This document shows positions 1 through 6,250 of a stretch of DNA of 9,344 nucleotides, in pieces. How positions within the stretch are numbered: position 1 is the stretch's first letter; every line of letters begins with the position of its first letter. This stretch comes from Candidatus Iainarchaeum sp. GTDB lineage: Archaea > Iainarchaeota > Iainarchaeia > Iainarchaeales > GCA-2688035. The position numbers were made by a program, and so were the translations under genes. The stretch lies in NCBI GenBank assembly GCA_017610245.1, contig JAFCCK010000029.1, positions 1-9,344 on the forward strand, written 5' to 3'. Below the pieces are notes generated by a model. The model had not been told where the DNA came from. It saw nothing but the letters and a program-made list of their open reading frames with translations, and did not search any database.

Positions 1-1456
1 CAACCAAAGAATACAGGTTTTTGATAGGCAGTTGCAGTATGTTGAAACTATTGCAGAGGCTGCCTATGGCATCCATGGAAGGTTCTATGGCTTAAGTGGT
101 TTTGATGGCAAGCTTGTCGCAGCGAGCGATTCCCACAATGCCATTTACCTCATAGAGATTGGAAACCCCGCTGCTACCAGAGAGATAACAGAGGGCTTGA
201 ACAAGCCTGAGGATGTTGTTTTCTTTGAGAGAAAGTTCTATGCTGCTGACAGCGCAAACCACAAGATAAAGGTCTTTGATTTGCAGGGGGGGAAGAGCAG
301 CGAATTCGGTTCATTGGGAAACACAAACAGAACATTCAATTACCCCACCGGAATCGCAATAAGGGGCGGTAGAATAGCGATTGCTGACCAGCAGAATAAC
401 CGCGTACAGGTATTTGACAAAGACTTTTCCCATATTGCCACAATAACCCATGAATTTGATTCCCCCACAAAGGTCGCAATTGATTCGGCTGGAAGATTTA
501 TTGTTGCCGACACCGGAAACAATAGAGTAGTGGTTTTTGATTCCCAATTTAATTTCGTTGATGAGTTGCACGGAGTAGGCAAGGCGGATTATTCCGCATA
601 CTATTTCAGCCCCAAGTACATTAAAATAGACAGCCAGGGCAGGCTCTTTGTAAGCGAGGACGAGAGGCAGCAAATCACAATATTGGACTCCTCTGGAAAA
701 TATTTGGGAAAAATCGGGGGCAAGCAGGGCAGCGGCAACAGTGAGTTTAACAGACCGAGAGGCATAGCAATCGACAGTGAAGGAAAGATTTATGTTGCAG
801 ACAAAGATAACCACAGAGTACAGGTTTTTGATGCCCAGCACAGCTACCTTGCAACGGTCGGGGGCAAGAGGGGCACTGGCAACTATGAATTCAATTCTCC
901 AAGGAGCGTAGCGGTTGACAGCACTGGCAGGATTTTCGTTGTTGACAAGGGCAACGAGAGGGTGCAGGTTTTCGACAGCTCATTCAATTACATTGCTACA
1001 ATTGAAAGCAATGCAGAGTTTGAGTTTAAGTCGCCTATCCCAATAGCGATTGATTCTGCTGACAACATCTATGTGGCAGACAGCAAAAGCAGCAAAATAC
1101 ACATGTTCAGCCCAGAGCTTTCTTTTGTCAAGGACATTGACGCTGGCGCCGATATGGTTGAAATGGAGGGCGGGATTGCATTTGATGGAGAGGGAAGACT
1201 GCTTATAGTGGACCTAGAGGGCTACACGGTTAGAATGCTCAACCCTGAAACAGGCGAGATTATTAAAACAATTGGAAAATACGGCAAAAAAGGCGATTAT
1301 GAGTTTGACTGGCCCCATGGCATTGCTGTTGCTCCTAATGGAAACGTCTATGTTGTGGATTTGGGAAACAGAAGAATACAGGTATATGATTCTGAATTGA
1401 ATTACACGAGAACCATTGATGGCGGCTCAGATGGAATGATAGAAACCACAGAATAG
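1..1456 (+). CDS. NHL-repeat beta-propeller protein, 5' end outside window
   Basis: The reading frame is open to the left edge (first full codon at base 2), and the residues before the TTG at 32 read NQRIQVFD, a clear NHL motif. The gene therefore starts upstream and the TTG at 32 is not the real start. About 484 residues are visible. They hold roughly ten NHL-type repeats of 41-49 residues, each with an 'xxAD' strand followed by 'NxRVQVFD'-like residues, for example NNRVQVFD near base 400, NHRVQVFD near 810, NERVQVFD near 950 and NRRIQVYD near 1370. The repeats around 650 and 1210 are degenerate. Ten or more blades exceed one six-bladed propeller, so two propellers in tandem are plausible. 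NHL propellers usually act as binding scaffolds, often extracellular; substrate and location are unknown because the N-terminus, where a signal peptide would lie, is missing. There is no membrane segment in the visible part. The TAG stop abuts the next gene's stop on the other strand. Confidence 0.9.
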   Translation, partial: NQRIQVFDRQLQYVETIAEAAYGIHGRFYGLSGFDGKLVAASDSHNAIYLIEIGNPAATREITEGLNKPEDVVFFERKFYAADSANHKIKVFDLQGGKSSEFGSLGNTNRTFNYPTGIAIRGGRIAIADQQNNRVQVFDKDFSHIATITHEFDSPTKVAIDSAGRFIVADTGNNRVVVFDSQFNFVDELHGVGKADYSAYYFSPKYIKIDSQGRLFVSEDERQQITILDSSGKYLGKIGGKQGSGNSEFNRPRGIAIDSEGKIYVADKDNHRVQVFDAQHSYLATVGGKRGTGNYEFNSPRSVAVDSTGRIFVVDKGNERVQVFDSSFNYIATIESNAEFEFKSPIPIAIDSADNIYVADSKSSKIHMFSPELSFVKDIDAGADMVEMEGGIAFDGEGRLLIVDLEGYTVRMLNPETGEIIKTIGKYGKKGDYEFDWPHGIAVAPNGNVYVVDLGNRRIQVYDSELNYTRTIDGGSDGMIETTE

Positions 1457-1765
1457 CTAATCGCACAATTTCCCTATCTTAAATCTGTCCATAACTGTTT
1501 TGTGGTGGGGTCCAGCGCTGATTTCTTCTGCAGTGTATTCCTCCCCGCAAGAGTGTGCCCCCTTGTGCGTTCCACCGCTCCAATCGCTTATAGTGGTTAA
1601 ATCGTACACGTTTCCTTCAAATACCACCAAACATTTTCCTTCGCTTTCAAAAGCGCTTTCGACTTTCTCCAGTGGAATACACTCTGGTTCCGGCTGGGAA
1701 ACGCAACCACTAAAAAGAACCGCTGTAAAAAGTAGCGTTAGCAGAATTTTTTTCTCGTTGCCCAT
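1457..1765 (-). CDS. Small lipoprotein with cytochrome b5-like heme-binding domain
   Basis: 102 residues. The N-terminus is a lipoprotein signal: MGNEKK, a hydrophobic stretch to residue 18, then the lipobox FSGC with Cys21 as the putative lipidated residue, so the mature protein would be anchored outside the membrane. Residues about 52-99 match the short cytochrome b5-like 'predicted heme/steroid binding' family: VYDLT, then W62-S-GG-T-H67, then H71-S-C-G-EEYT, then AGPHH (His87, His88), then RFKIGKL. His71 and His87/88 are candidate axial heme ligands. Four further cysteines (29, 45, 73, 101) could form disulfides; Cys73 sits where this family usually has Ala before Gly. The likely role is extracytoplasmic electron transfer or heme binding (family inference). 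It lies 34 bp downstream of the HemW-like radical SAM gene on the same strand, so co-transcription is likely; no clear Shine-Dalgarno is seen before its ATG. Confidence 0.82.
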   Translation of the reverse strand: MGNEKKILLTLLFTAVLFSGCVSQPEPECIPLEKVESAFESEGKCLVVFEGNVYDLTTISDWSGGTHKGAHSCGEEYTAEEISAGPHHKTVMDRFKIGKLCD

Positions 1766-1799
1766 TTTATCTGATTTATGATAGCTTTTTCTCTATTTA

Positions 1800-3101
1800 T
1801 TACTTTTGCATAAACTCTCTAGCAACCTCATCATGGAAAAACAGCCCATTGTAACTTAGCTCAATCCTGTTTTTGTTTTCTTCAATCAAGCCGATTTCCT
1901 TTAACTTTTCAATCACGCCTTCAAACATTTCGTTGATCCCAACTCCAAATTTATCAATAAATTCTTTCTTGCCCACCCCGCTATTTTCCCTGTTCAGCCC
2001 ACTTTTCTTCAATCCCAGCGCAACAAATCTTTTCATTTCCTCTTCCCTTGAGAGCCTCTTTCCCAATGCGGCAGCAATTCCCCTCTCTTCAATTGCATGC
2101 AAATAGCGGTGCAAGGGGAAAGTATTATTATAGTCCCAGCCACTTGCAAAGGAGCAGCTACTTGCGCCAATACCAATAAATTTCCCGCTGTTCCATTGGT
2201 TTTCCAGAAACTGCATTTCTTTTCCCCGCTTTACAAATTGATAGGGAAACTGCTGTAGGTAGCCCCCCCTAAGAAAAGTTTCAATAAAGCAGTGATACAT
2301 TTTCCGCATTTCCTCAACCGAAGGAAACTGCTCCCTTTTCCATGAAAAGAATGCGGTATTTCGCTGCACCCTCAAGTCTGAAGCGGTAATGCTCTCCAGT
2401 TCAATCCCCCTTGCTATTTGCATTGTCCTTTCCCAGCTTTTAGCGCTCTGCCGAGGCAGACCATAAATGAGGTCCATGTTAATATTCTCAAAGCCTGCAC
2501 TTCTCGCATTCTCAACAGCCTTCTCTGCCTGCCTAGGCGAGTGAGCCCTGTTGCTTGCCCTTAGAACATTTTCATCAAAATCCTGGCTGCCAATGCTCAG
2601 CCTATTGAAGCCTGCTTCCCTCAGTGCAAAAAGCTTTTCCTGAGAGAGAGTCTCCGGGCTGCTTTCAATCGAAACCTCAGTCCTCCTTCCAAATGGAAAA
2701 ATCCCTGCAAAGGATTCAAGCAAATCATTTAGCTGTTCTCCCTTAAGCAGCGTAGGGGTACCTCCCCCCAAAAAAATGCTCTGCACTTTAACCCTGCTGG
2801 TAATTAATTTTCTATACACAGCAAGCTCCTTTTTCAATGCAATTAGATATTTTTCAACTATTTTTCCCGAAGGGAGAGCCTCCTTGTAATAATGGCAGAA
2901 GTTGCAGAATTTGGTGCAGAATGGGATGTGGAAATAAAAGGCAAGCTTGCTTTGCCCCGTCTTGCCCAAATCAAGCGCAAGCTCTGGAGGATTGAGCCTA
3001 GGCATCTGCTCTGATTCAGGAAACCTGTACACAAAATCGTGCCCAAACACTCTCTTCTCAATCCCATTTCCCCTCAAATACTCCAAGTCAATTAGCTGCA
3101 T
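1800..3101 (-). CDS. HemN/HemW-family radical SAM protein (HemW-like)
   Basis: 433 residues. The radical SAM core starts with HIPFC62-TKF-C66-NF-C69, the CxxxCxxC motif that binds the [4Fe-4S] cluster. It is followed by LGGGTPTLL (111-119), the SAM-binding glycine motif, then EVSIESSPETL (142-152), RLSIGSQDF (167-175) and NMDLIYGLPRQ (208-218), all hallmarks of the coproporphyrinogen dehydrogenase-like family. Residues about 353-425 form the HemN C-terminal winged-helix region. True HemN has an extra Cys two residues after the third cluster Cys; here that position is Tyr71, so coproporphyrinogen oxidase activity is unlikely. HemW heme chaperones carry HNxxYW just before the GIG motif; here the aligned residues are FLENQW before NSGKFIGIG, so the motif is nearly lost. 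A HemW paralogue with altered cargo, or another radical SAM enzyme of this superfamily, remains possible. The start at 3101 is supported by a GGAG site 9 nt upstream. The heme-type lipoprotein follows in the same direction. Confidence 0.85.
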   Translation of the reverse strand: MQLIDLEYLRGNGIEKRVFGHDFVYRFPESEQMPRLNPPELALDLGKTGQSKLAFYFHIPFCTKFCNFCHYYKEALPSGKIVEKYLIALKKELAVYRKLITSRVKVQSIFLGGGTPTLLKGEQLNDLLESFAGIFPFGRRTEVSIESSPETLSQEKLFALREAGFNRLSIGSQDFDENVLRASNRAHSPRQAEKAVENARSAGFENINMDLIYGLPRQSAKSWERTMQIARGIELESITASDLRVQRNTAFFSWKREQFPSVEEMRKMYHCFIETFLRGGYLQQFPYQFVKRGKEMQFLENQWNSGKFIGIGASSCSFASGWDYNNTFPLHRYLHAIEERGIAAALGKRLSREEEMKRFVALGLKKSGLNRENSGVGKKEFIDKFGVGINEMFEGVIEKLKEIGLIEENKNRIELSYNGLFFHDEVAREFMQK

Positions 3102-3110
3102 AATACCATT

Positions 3111-3114
3111 CTCC
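3111..3114 (-). promoter_or_regulatory. Shine-Dalgarno of the HemW-like gene
   Basis: GGAG on the minus strand, 9 nt before the ATG at 3101. It supports that start and a leadered transcript for this gene. Confidence 0.5.
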
Positions 3115-3120
3115 GCAAAA

Positions 3121-3156
3121 ATGATTATAAGGGTTTGACTGCATCAATATTAATTG
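3121..3156. promoter_or_regulatory. AT-rich divergent promoter region with palindromic TTATAA
   Basis: Only 61 bp separate the start codons of the HemW-like gene (3101, minus) and the UbiU-like gene (3163, plus). TTATAA at 3125-3130 reads the same on both strands and could serve as a TATA box for the rightward gene, placing a transcript start near 3153-3157 with a leader of about ten bases or less. A second AT-rich block (TCAATATTAATT, 3144-3155) could be the TATA element for the leftward gene, leaving room for its GGAG site. These assignments rest on position and composition only. Confidence 0.35.
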
Positions 3157-3162
3157 GTTTTT

Positions 3163-4143
3163 ATGAGGATTCTTGCCCCGTTTTCAAAGGCAGAGGAAGT
3201 AGCAAAGCTTGTCAAGGCTGGCGCCCAGGAACTCTATTGTGGAGTGGTTGACAGTCAGTGGGAAAAATCTTACACCTATGTAAGCAGCATCAATCTCAGG
3301 CACGATAAGATAGCAAACCTTGGTTCTTTCAATGAACTCAGGGAGGCTGTCCAGTCCGCCCATTCAATGGATGCAAAGGTTTCCCTTGCATTAAATGCCC
3401 ACTTCTATTCGCAGAACCAATTGCCCATTGTTATGGGGCATGCTGAAAAAGGGGTTAAGGCTGAAGCGGACTATCTGATTGTTGCTGACGCTGCATTGGT
3501 CCCGAAGCTTAAAGAGGAATTCCCAGTTAAAATTTCCTTGAGCACAGCAAGCCACGCATTTAATAACCCTGCCCTTGATTTCTTCAAGCAGCTGGGTGTG
3601 AGCAGGATAGTTCTGCCAAGGCACCTTACAGTAGAGGAAATAATGGAACTCTCAAGCCATGCGAAAAAGCTCGGCCTAACAACAGAATGCTTTGTCTTGA
3701 ATGCCTTATGTCCATACACTGATGGCCTATGCACCTTTCAGCACATTGTGGATGAAAGCGTTTCCTTTATGCCCATAAGCAAGTTTGCGTGTAGGGCTCC
3801 TTTCAAGGCAACTGCTTTCAAGAACCCCGGGAAAGAAAAAAAGCTTGCTGCAGAAAGCCATGTGAAGCTGTGGAACAATACTGATTACAGGGACTGCGGC
3901 TTGTGCGCCTTGCCCCACTTCAAGCGCTTTGGCATAGACACTGTAAAGATTGCAGGCAGGGGCATCTCTTTGGAAGAGAGGCTCGCAAATGTTACTATAC
4001 TAAAAAATGCAACTAGCTTGATCAATGGAAAGGGATTCAAGGAGGCGCAATTTAAGAAACACTGCAAGGAGCGCTACTTTGACCTCTTCCACAGCAAATG
4101 CGATTACATCCACTGTTATTACGCAGGGGTTGGCTTGGAATGA
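3163..4143 (+). CDS. U32-family protein, UbiU-like (putative [4Fe-4S])
   Basis: 326 residues from the ATG at 3163; an in-frame TTG at 3154 would add only three residues. MRILAPFSKAEEV starts the usual U32 beta-barrel, followed by GAQELYCGV (20-28), a family signature. The family motif E-x-FV-x7-C is seen as ECFVLNALC. Cys183 and Cys190 are seven residues apart, the same spacing as Cys169/Cys176 of E. coli UbiU. Cys210 and Cys245 or Cys248 can complete a four-cysteine [4Fe-4S] set like that of UbiU. VKIAGRG (261-267) corresponds to the family's KIEGR motif with Glu replaced by Ala. U32 proteins include UbiU/UbiV (oxygen-independent ubiquinone hydroxylation) and RlhA/TrhP (RNA hydroxylation); the old name is 'collagenase-like peptidase'. 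Archaea do not make ubiquinone, so the substrate here is unknown. There is no Shine-Dalgarno at 3163, suggesting leaderless or very short-leader translation. Its stop overlaps the start of the next gene. Confidence 0.85.
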   Translation: MRILAPFSKAEEVAKLVKAGAQELYCGVVDSQWEKSYTYVSSINLRHDKIANLGSFNELREAVQSAHSMDAKVSLALNAHFYSQNQLPIVMGHAEKGVKAEADYLIVADAALVPKLKEEFPVKISLSTASHAFNNPALDFFKQLGVSRIVLPRHLTVEEIMELSSHAKKLGLTTECFVLNALCPYTDGLCTFQHIVDESVSFMPISKFACRAPFKATAFKNPGKEKKLAAESHVKLWNNTDYRDCGLCALPHFKRFGIDTVKIAGRGISLEERLANVTILKNATSLINGKGFKEAQFKKHCKERYFDLFHSKCDYIHCYYAGVGLE

Positions 4144-4931
4144 AGCAAGAGAAGGCAATTTTTGTTGAAAACATTTCCGCCTTAATGCAGAGCAACCTTT
4201 CTGATTATGACCGCCTATACTTTGGGCAGGAAACATGCGAGCGCCTGCTCCCTTCCCTTCCAGAACTCAACCAGGCAAAACAGCTCGCGGAAAAAAATTC
4301 CCTACAATTCTCGCTTGTTACGCCCTTCTGCACCAATGAAGGATTAAAGCGCCTCCTTCCCCTGCTGAAAATTCTTTCAAGCGAGGATGAGCTGATAGTA
4401 AATGACCTCGGAGTGCTGCAAGCTGCTTCAAAAAGTTCCAATGCACAGCTTGTTGCAGGCAGGTTGCTCAACAAGCAGTACAGAGATCCTAAAATAGCAT
4501 CTTTCAAGAGTGCTCCACCAGAAATAACACAGCATCTGCGCTCAAGCCATGCTTCCTCTCCCCTGTTCCAGCAGCTGATGGAAAAATTCAATGTGAAGAG
4601 AGTGGAACTAGACAACCTCCTGCAGGGAATTGAAACAAACCTCAGCAGCACCAACCTGCGCGCCTCTCTCTACTATCCCTTTGTTTTCATTTCAGCTACG
4701 CGCTTCTGCCTCACAGCAAACTGCGACCGCTTACTGCACGCGAAAAAGATTGGAATATTTCCCTGTGGGAGAGAATGCCTCAAATACAGCTTCAAGCTTG
4801 AAAGCAAGGAATTCAACAAGCCCCTTTACCTGTTCGGTAATGCCCTATACTTTGAGAACAAGAAGTTCCCGAAGGATTTGGAAAAGAAAGGAATTGACAG
4901 GGTTGTGTTCATAGCCAAAACATTACTATAA
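4140..4931 (+). CDS. U32-family protein, UbiV-like partner (putative [4Fe-4S])
   Basis: 263 residues from the ATG at 4140, which overlaps the previous stop as ATGA, so translation is probably coupled. An in-frame ATG at 4098 would add 14 residues overlapping the UbiU-like gene and is less likely. Family features: RLYFGQETC33 (25-33), LIVNDLGVLQ (85-94) and AGRLLNKQYRDP (106-117), all typical of the short UbiV-type U32 branch. Cysteines at 33, 190/195, 209 and 213 mirror the set Cys39, Cys180, Cys193, Cys197 of E. coli UbiV; in particular the C-x3-C spacing (209/213) is kept. UbiV works as a heterodimer with UbiU, and the adjacent gene is UbiU-like, so a heterodimer is the natural inference. 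The reaction is unknown in an organism without ubiquinone. Its last 23 bases overlap the 3' end of the opposite-strand gene. Confidence 0.82.
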   Translation: MKQEKAIFVENISALMQSNLSDYDRLYFGQETCERLLPSLPELNQAKQLAEKNSLQFSLVTPFCTNEGLKRLLPLLKILSSEDELIVNDLGVLQAASKSSNAQLVAGRLLNKQYRDPKIASFKSAPPEITQHLRSSHASSPLFQQLMEKFNVKRVELDNLLQGIETNLSSTNLRASLYYPFVFISATRFCLTANCDRLLHAKKIGIFPCGRECLKYSFKLESKEFNKPLYLFGNALYFENKKFPKDLEKKGIDRVVFIAKTLL

Positions 4932-5664
4932 GCAGAACAATTACCAGGATAATTGTAATTAGCCATGTCTTGTTTTGCCTTATTGTGCCTAGCATGTCGC
5001 TTTTCTCTCCTCCTTTTTTTCTTTTAGTAATGAGCTGCAGCAGTTCCTTGCTGTATTGAACCCATGCCTTTGGCTCCCTCAGCTCTTGCAGTGTTTCCCT
5101 TGTTATTTCTGCAGCGGTTTTTTCCCTATATGGGATGCTTTCCTCCTCAAGAACACTTCCGTTTACCGCGCTTACATACAATGAAAGCTGCTCCTCCCGC
5201 AGCTTCACTCCCAGCTCCCACAATGGAACATAAAAAAGCCCGACATTCATTACGCTTACTTTCTCTATCGGCTTCCCAAGCTTTTCCGCTGTTTTGAGCC
5301 TGCAGATGTTTTCCGCATCCTTTTCTTTCAACGCCGGCTTCTTTGCCTCAAATTCTAAGCCATCGGGAATCTCATGTACCAATGCCTTTTCTTCCGGCAA
5401 TTGTTCGGCAATTCCCTCCATTATCTCTGTTGTCTCAGGATTCAAAACGAGTTTGCCCCTTTCAACACCGCTTACAACCTTCTCTCCCTCACGCTCCTTC
5501 TCGCTGTAAGTGTTGTACTCAAAGAAATAGTATGGAACAAAAATAAGTTTCGCTGCTTCGATTGAAAAATCTTTCCAATTCCTTTCCCTCAGCGCCTTCT
5601 CAGCCAGTTCCCTTGCCTTGTCCACTTCAACAGAAATAGGCAAAGAGGGATTGCCCAGGTACAT
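4909..5664 (-). CDS. Tail-anchored protein of unknown function, downstream of sepF
   Basis: 251 residues; I do not recognise the family. The soluble part has two similar segments. The first is IFVPYYFFEYNTY (41-53), followed by VERGKLVLNPETTEI. The second is GLFYVPLWELGVK (142-154), followed by QLSLYVSAVNGSVLEEE. Both pair a hydrophobic strand with 'VP' plus aromatics and then a second strand, suggesting an internal duplication. The second half loosely recalls PepSY-like strands, but that is weak. A charged stretch (KRKKGGEK, 214-221) leads to a single hydrophobic helix (about 233-251) that ends at the very C-terminus, so the bulk should face the cytoplasm with a C-terminal membrane anchor. 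It starts 11 bp after the sepF stop with a weak AGGT site 4 nt before the ATG, so the two are likely one operon. A role in division is possible by context only. Confidence 0.75.
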   Translation of the reverse strand: MYLGNPSLPISVEVDKARELAEKALRERNWKDFSIEAAKLIFVPYYFFEYNTYSEKEREGEKVVSGVERGKLVLNPETTEIMEGIAEQLPEEKALVHEIPDGLEFEAKKPALKEKDAENICRLKTAEKLGKPIEKVSVMNVGLFYVPLWELGVKLREEQLSLYVSAVNGSVLEEESIPYREKTAAEITRETLQELREPKAWVQYSKELLQLITKRKKGGEKSDMLGTIRQNKTWLITIILVIVLLIVMFWL

Positions 5665-5675
5665 ATTTACCTATT

Positions 5676-6035
5676 TTATTGGGCTTCCTTCTTCTTAATA
5701 ATCTTAACCTTGCTTGGTGTAACCAATACTCTATCTTGGGAAATCCTTGCAATGTCTCCATCAATTTCCTCAATGCCGCTCTTTATCGCTGTAACTAGTT
5801 CCTTGAGCTTTATCGCATTCCTTCTGCTCAAATCTGCTATATTCAGTAAAACAATGTTTCCCTGCTTTGCTTCATTCAAAACAGTGTCAGTGTCTTCATC
5901 CCTCAGCAATGTCATGGGCTTGACAAAGGCGTCCGCGTCCTCATAAAGTGTCTCTTCCTCTTCATCCAGCGTATTCAAGAACTCTTCGATGTCGATTCCC
6001 TCTTGCTTCTTGAGCACTTTCTCCAAAAAAGCCAT
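5676..6035 (-). CDS. sepF: Archaeal cell division protein SepF
   Basis: 119 residues. The N-terminus MAFLEKVLKK is a short amphipathic helix of the type SepF uses to bind the membrane. An acidic linker (16-50) follows. The conserved core starts at GNIVLLNIADLSRR (59-72) and runs to GDIARISQDRVLVTPSKVKI (93-112), which is the SepF/DUF552 signature. In archaea SepF ties the FtsZ ring to the membrane at the division site. The length is short and typical of archaeal forms. A strong GGTGAT Shine-Dalgarno sits 6 nt before the ATG. The next gene on the same strand follows after 11 bp and encodes a tail-anchored membrane protein. sepF is divergent from cdc6 across 219 bp, so division and replication genes share one control region. 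Confidence 0.93.
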   Translation of the reverse strand: MAFLEKVLKKQEGIDIEEFLNTLDEEEETLYEDADAFVKPMTLLRDEDTDTVLNEAKQGNIVLLNIADLSRRNAIKLKELVTAIKSGIEEIDGDIARISQDRVLVTPSKVKIIKKKEAQ

Positions 6036-6041
6036 TAAGGC

Positions 6042-6047
6042 ATCACC
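6042..6047 (-). promoter_or_regulatory. Shine-Dalgarno of sepF
   Basis: GGTGAT on the minus strand, complementary to the 16S 3' end (ATCACC), 6 nt before the ATG at 6035. It fixes the sepF start. Confidence 0.75.
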
Positions 6048-6086
6048 CCACGAATTAAAACTCCTATTATATTACCCCCTGCAATT

Positions 6087-6097
6087 CTTATTTTAAA
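6087..6097 (-). promoter_or_regulatory. Candidate TATA box for sepF
   Basis: On the minus strand this reads TTTAAAATAAG. A start about 27 bp downstream would give a leader of roughly 30 nt that keeps the GGTGAT site. An alternative AT block at 6065-6074 lies too close to the gene to leave the ribosome site in the transcript. Composition and distance are the only support. Confidence 0.35.
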
Positions 6098-6162
6098 CCT
6101 AATGCAGAATTAAAACATAACTGCTTACAGCTAAAAAACCATCATGAGGTAAGAAACCCAAA

Positions 6163-6189
6163 CCGCAATAGCGGAAGTGGTTTGCTTCC
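6163..6189. repeat. Two adjacent short inverted repeats upstream of cdc6
   Basis: CCGC-AATA-GCGG (6163-6174) is immediately overlapped by GGAAG-TGGTTTG-CTTCC (6173-6189). Both are short, perfect stems. They lie about 65-90 bp before the cdc6 start and could be protein-binding sites (initiator or regulator) or chance. Confidence 0.4.
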
Positions 6190-6197
6190 ACAACTCC

Positions 6198-6210
6198 AAA
6201 TTATTTTATT
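6198..6210 (+). promoter_or_regulatory. Candidate BRE/TATA element of cdc6
   Basis: AAATTATTTTATT, preceded by CTCC. A transcript start about 27 bp downstream, near 6232, would give a leader of about 23 nt that carries the GGTGG ribosome site. This fits an archaeal promoter and supports the downstream ATG at 6255 as the cdc6 start. Confidence 0.42.
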
Positions 6211-6245
6211 CCTTGCTGCTCTACTCTTACTGCTCGTTTTTTTTT

Positions 6246-6250
6246 GGTGG
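6246..6250 (+). promoter_or_regulatory. Shine-Dalgarno of cdc6, directly after a T9 tract
   Basis: GGTGG followed by GGAA and then the ATG at 6255. It decides the start over an in-frame GTG/ATG-type start near 6177, whose 26-residue extension is not Cdc6-like. Nine Ts (6237-6245) precede it directly. Confidence 0.6.

Noticed and set aside
311..841. Open frame of 176 codons on the minus strand inside the NHL gene
   Set aside because: Antisense shadow of a repeat-rich coding gene; no family features and no ribosome site.
378..970. Repeated ACAGGTxTTTGA-like DNA words as a direct-repeat array
   Set aside because: They are the coding echo of the NHL motif VQVFD, in frame and with diverged flanks, not a DNA repeat element.
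4098..4139. Earlier ATG for the UbiV-like gene
   Set aside because: It would overlap the UbiU-like gene by 46 bases; the ATGA junction at 4140 matches the family N-terminus and is a common coupled start.
4205..4654. Open frame of 149 codons antisense to the UbiV-like gene
   Set aside because: Opposite-strand shadow rich in Ser/Arg/Cys, with no recognisable motif.
4937..4956. Inverted repeat ACAATT-8-AATTGT as a terminator after the UbiV-like gene
   Set aside because: It lies within the membrane-anchor codons of the opposite gene, is AT-only in the stem and has no following T run; probably chance.
6121..6195. Possible C/D-box RNA or tRNA in the sepF-cdc6 gap
   Set aside because: No proper C box/D box pair and no cloverleaf could be found on either strand.
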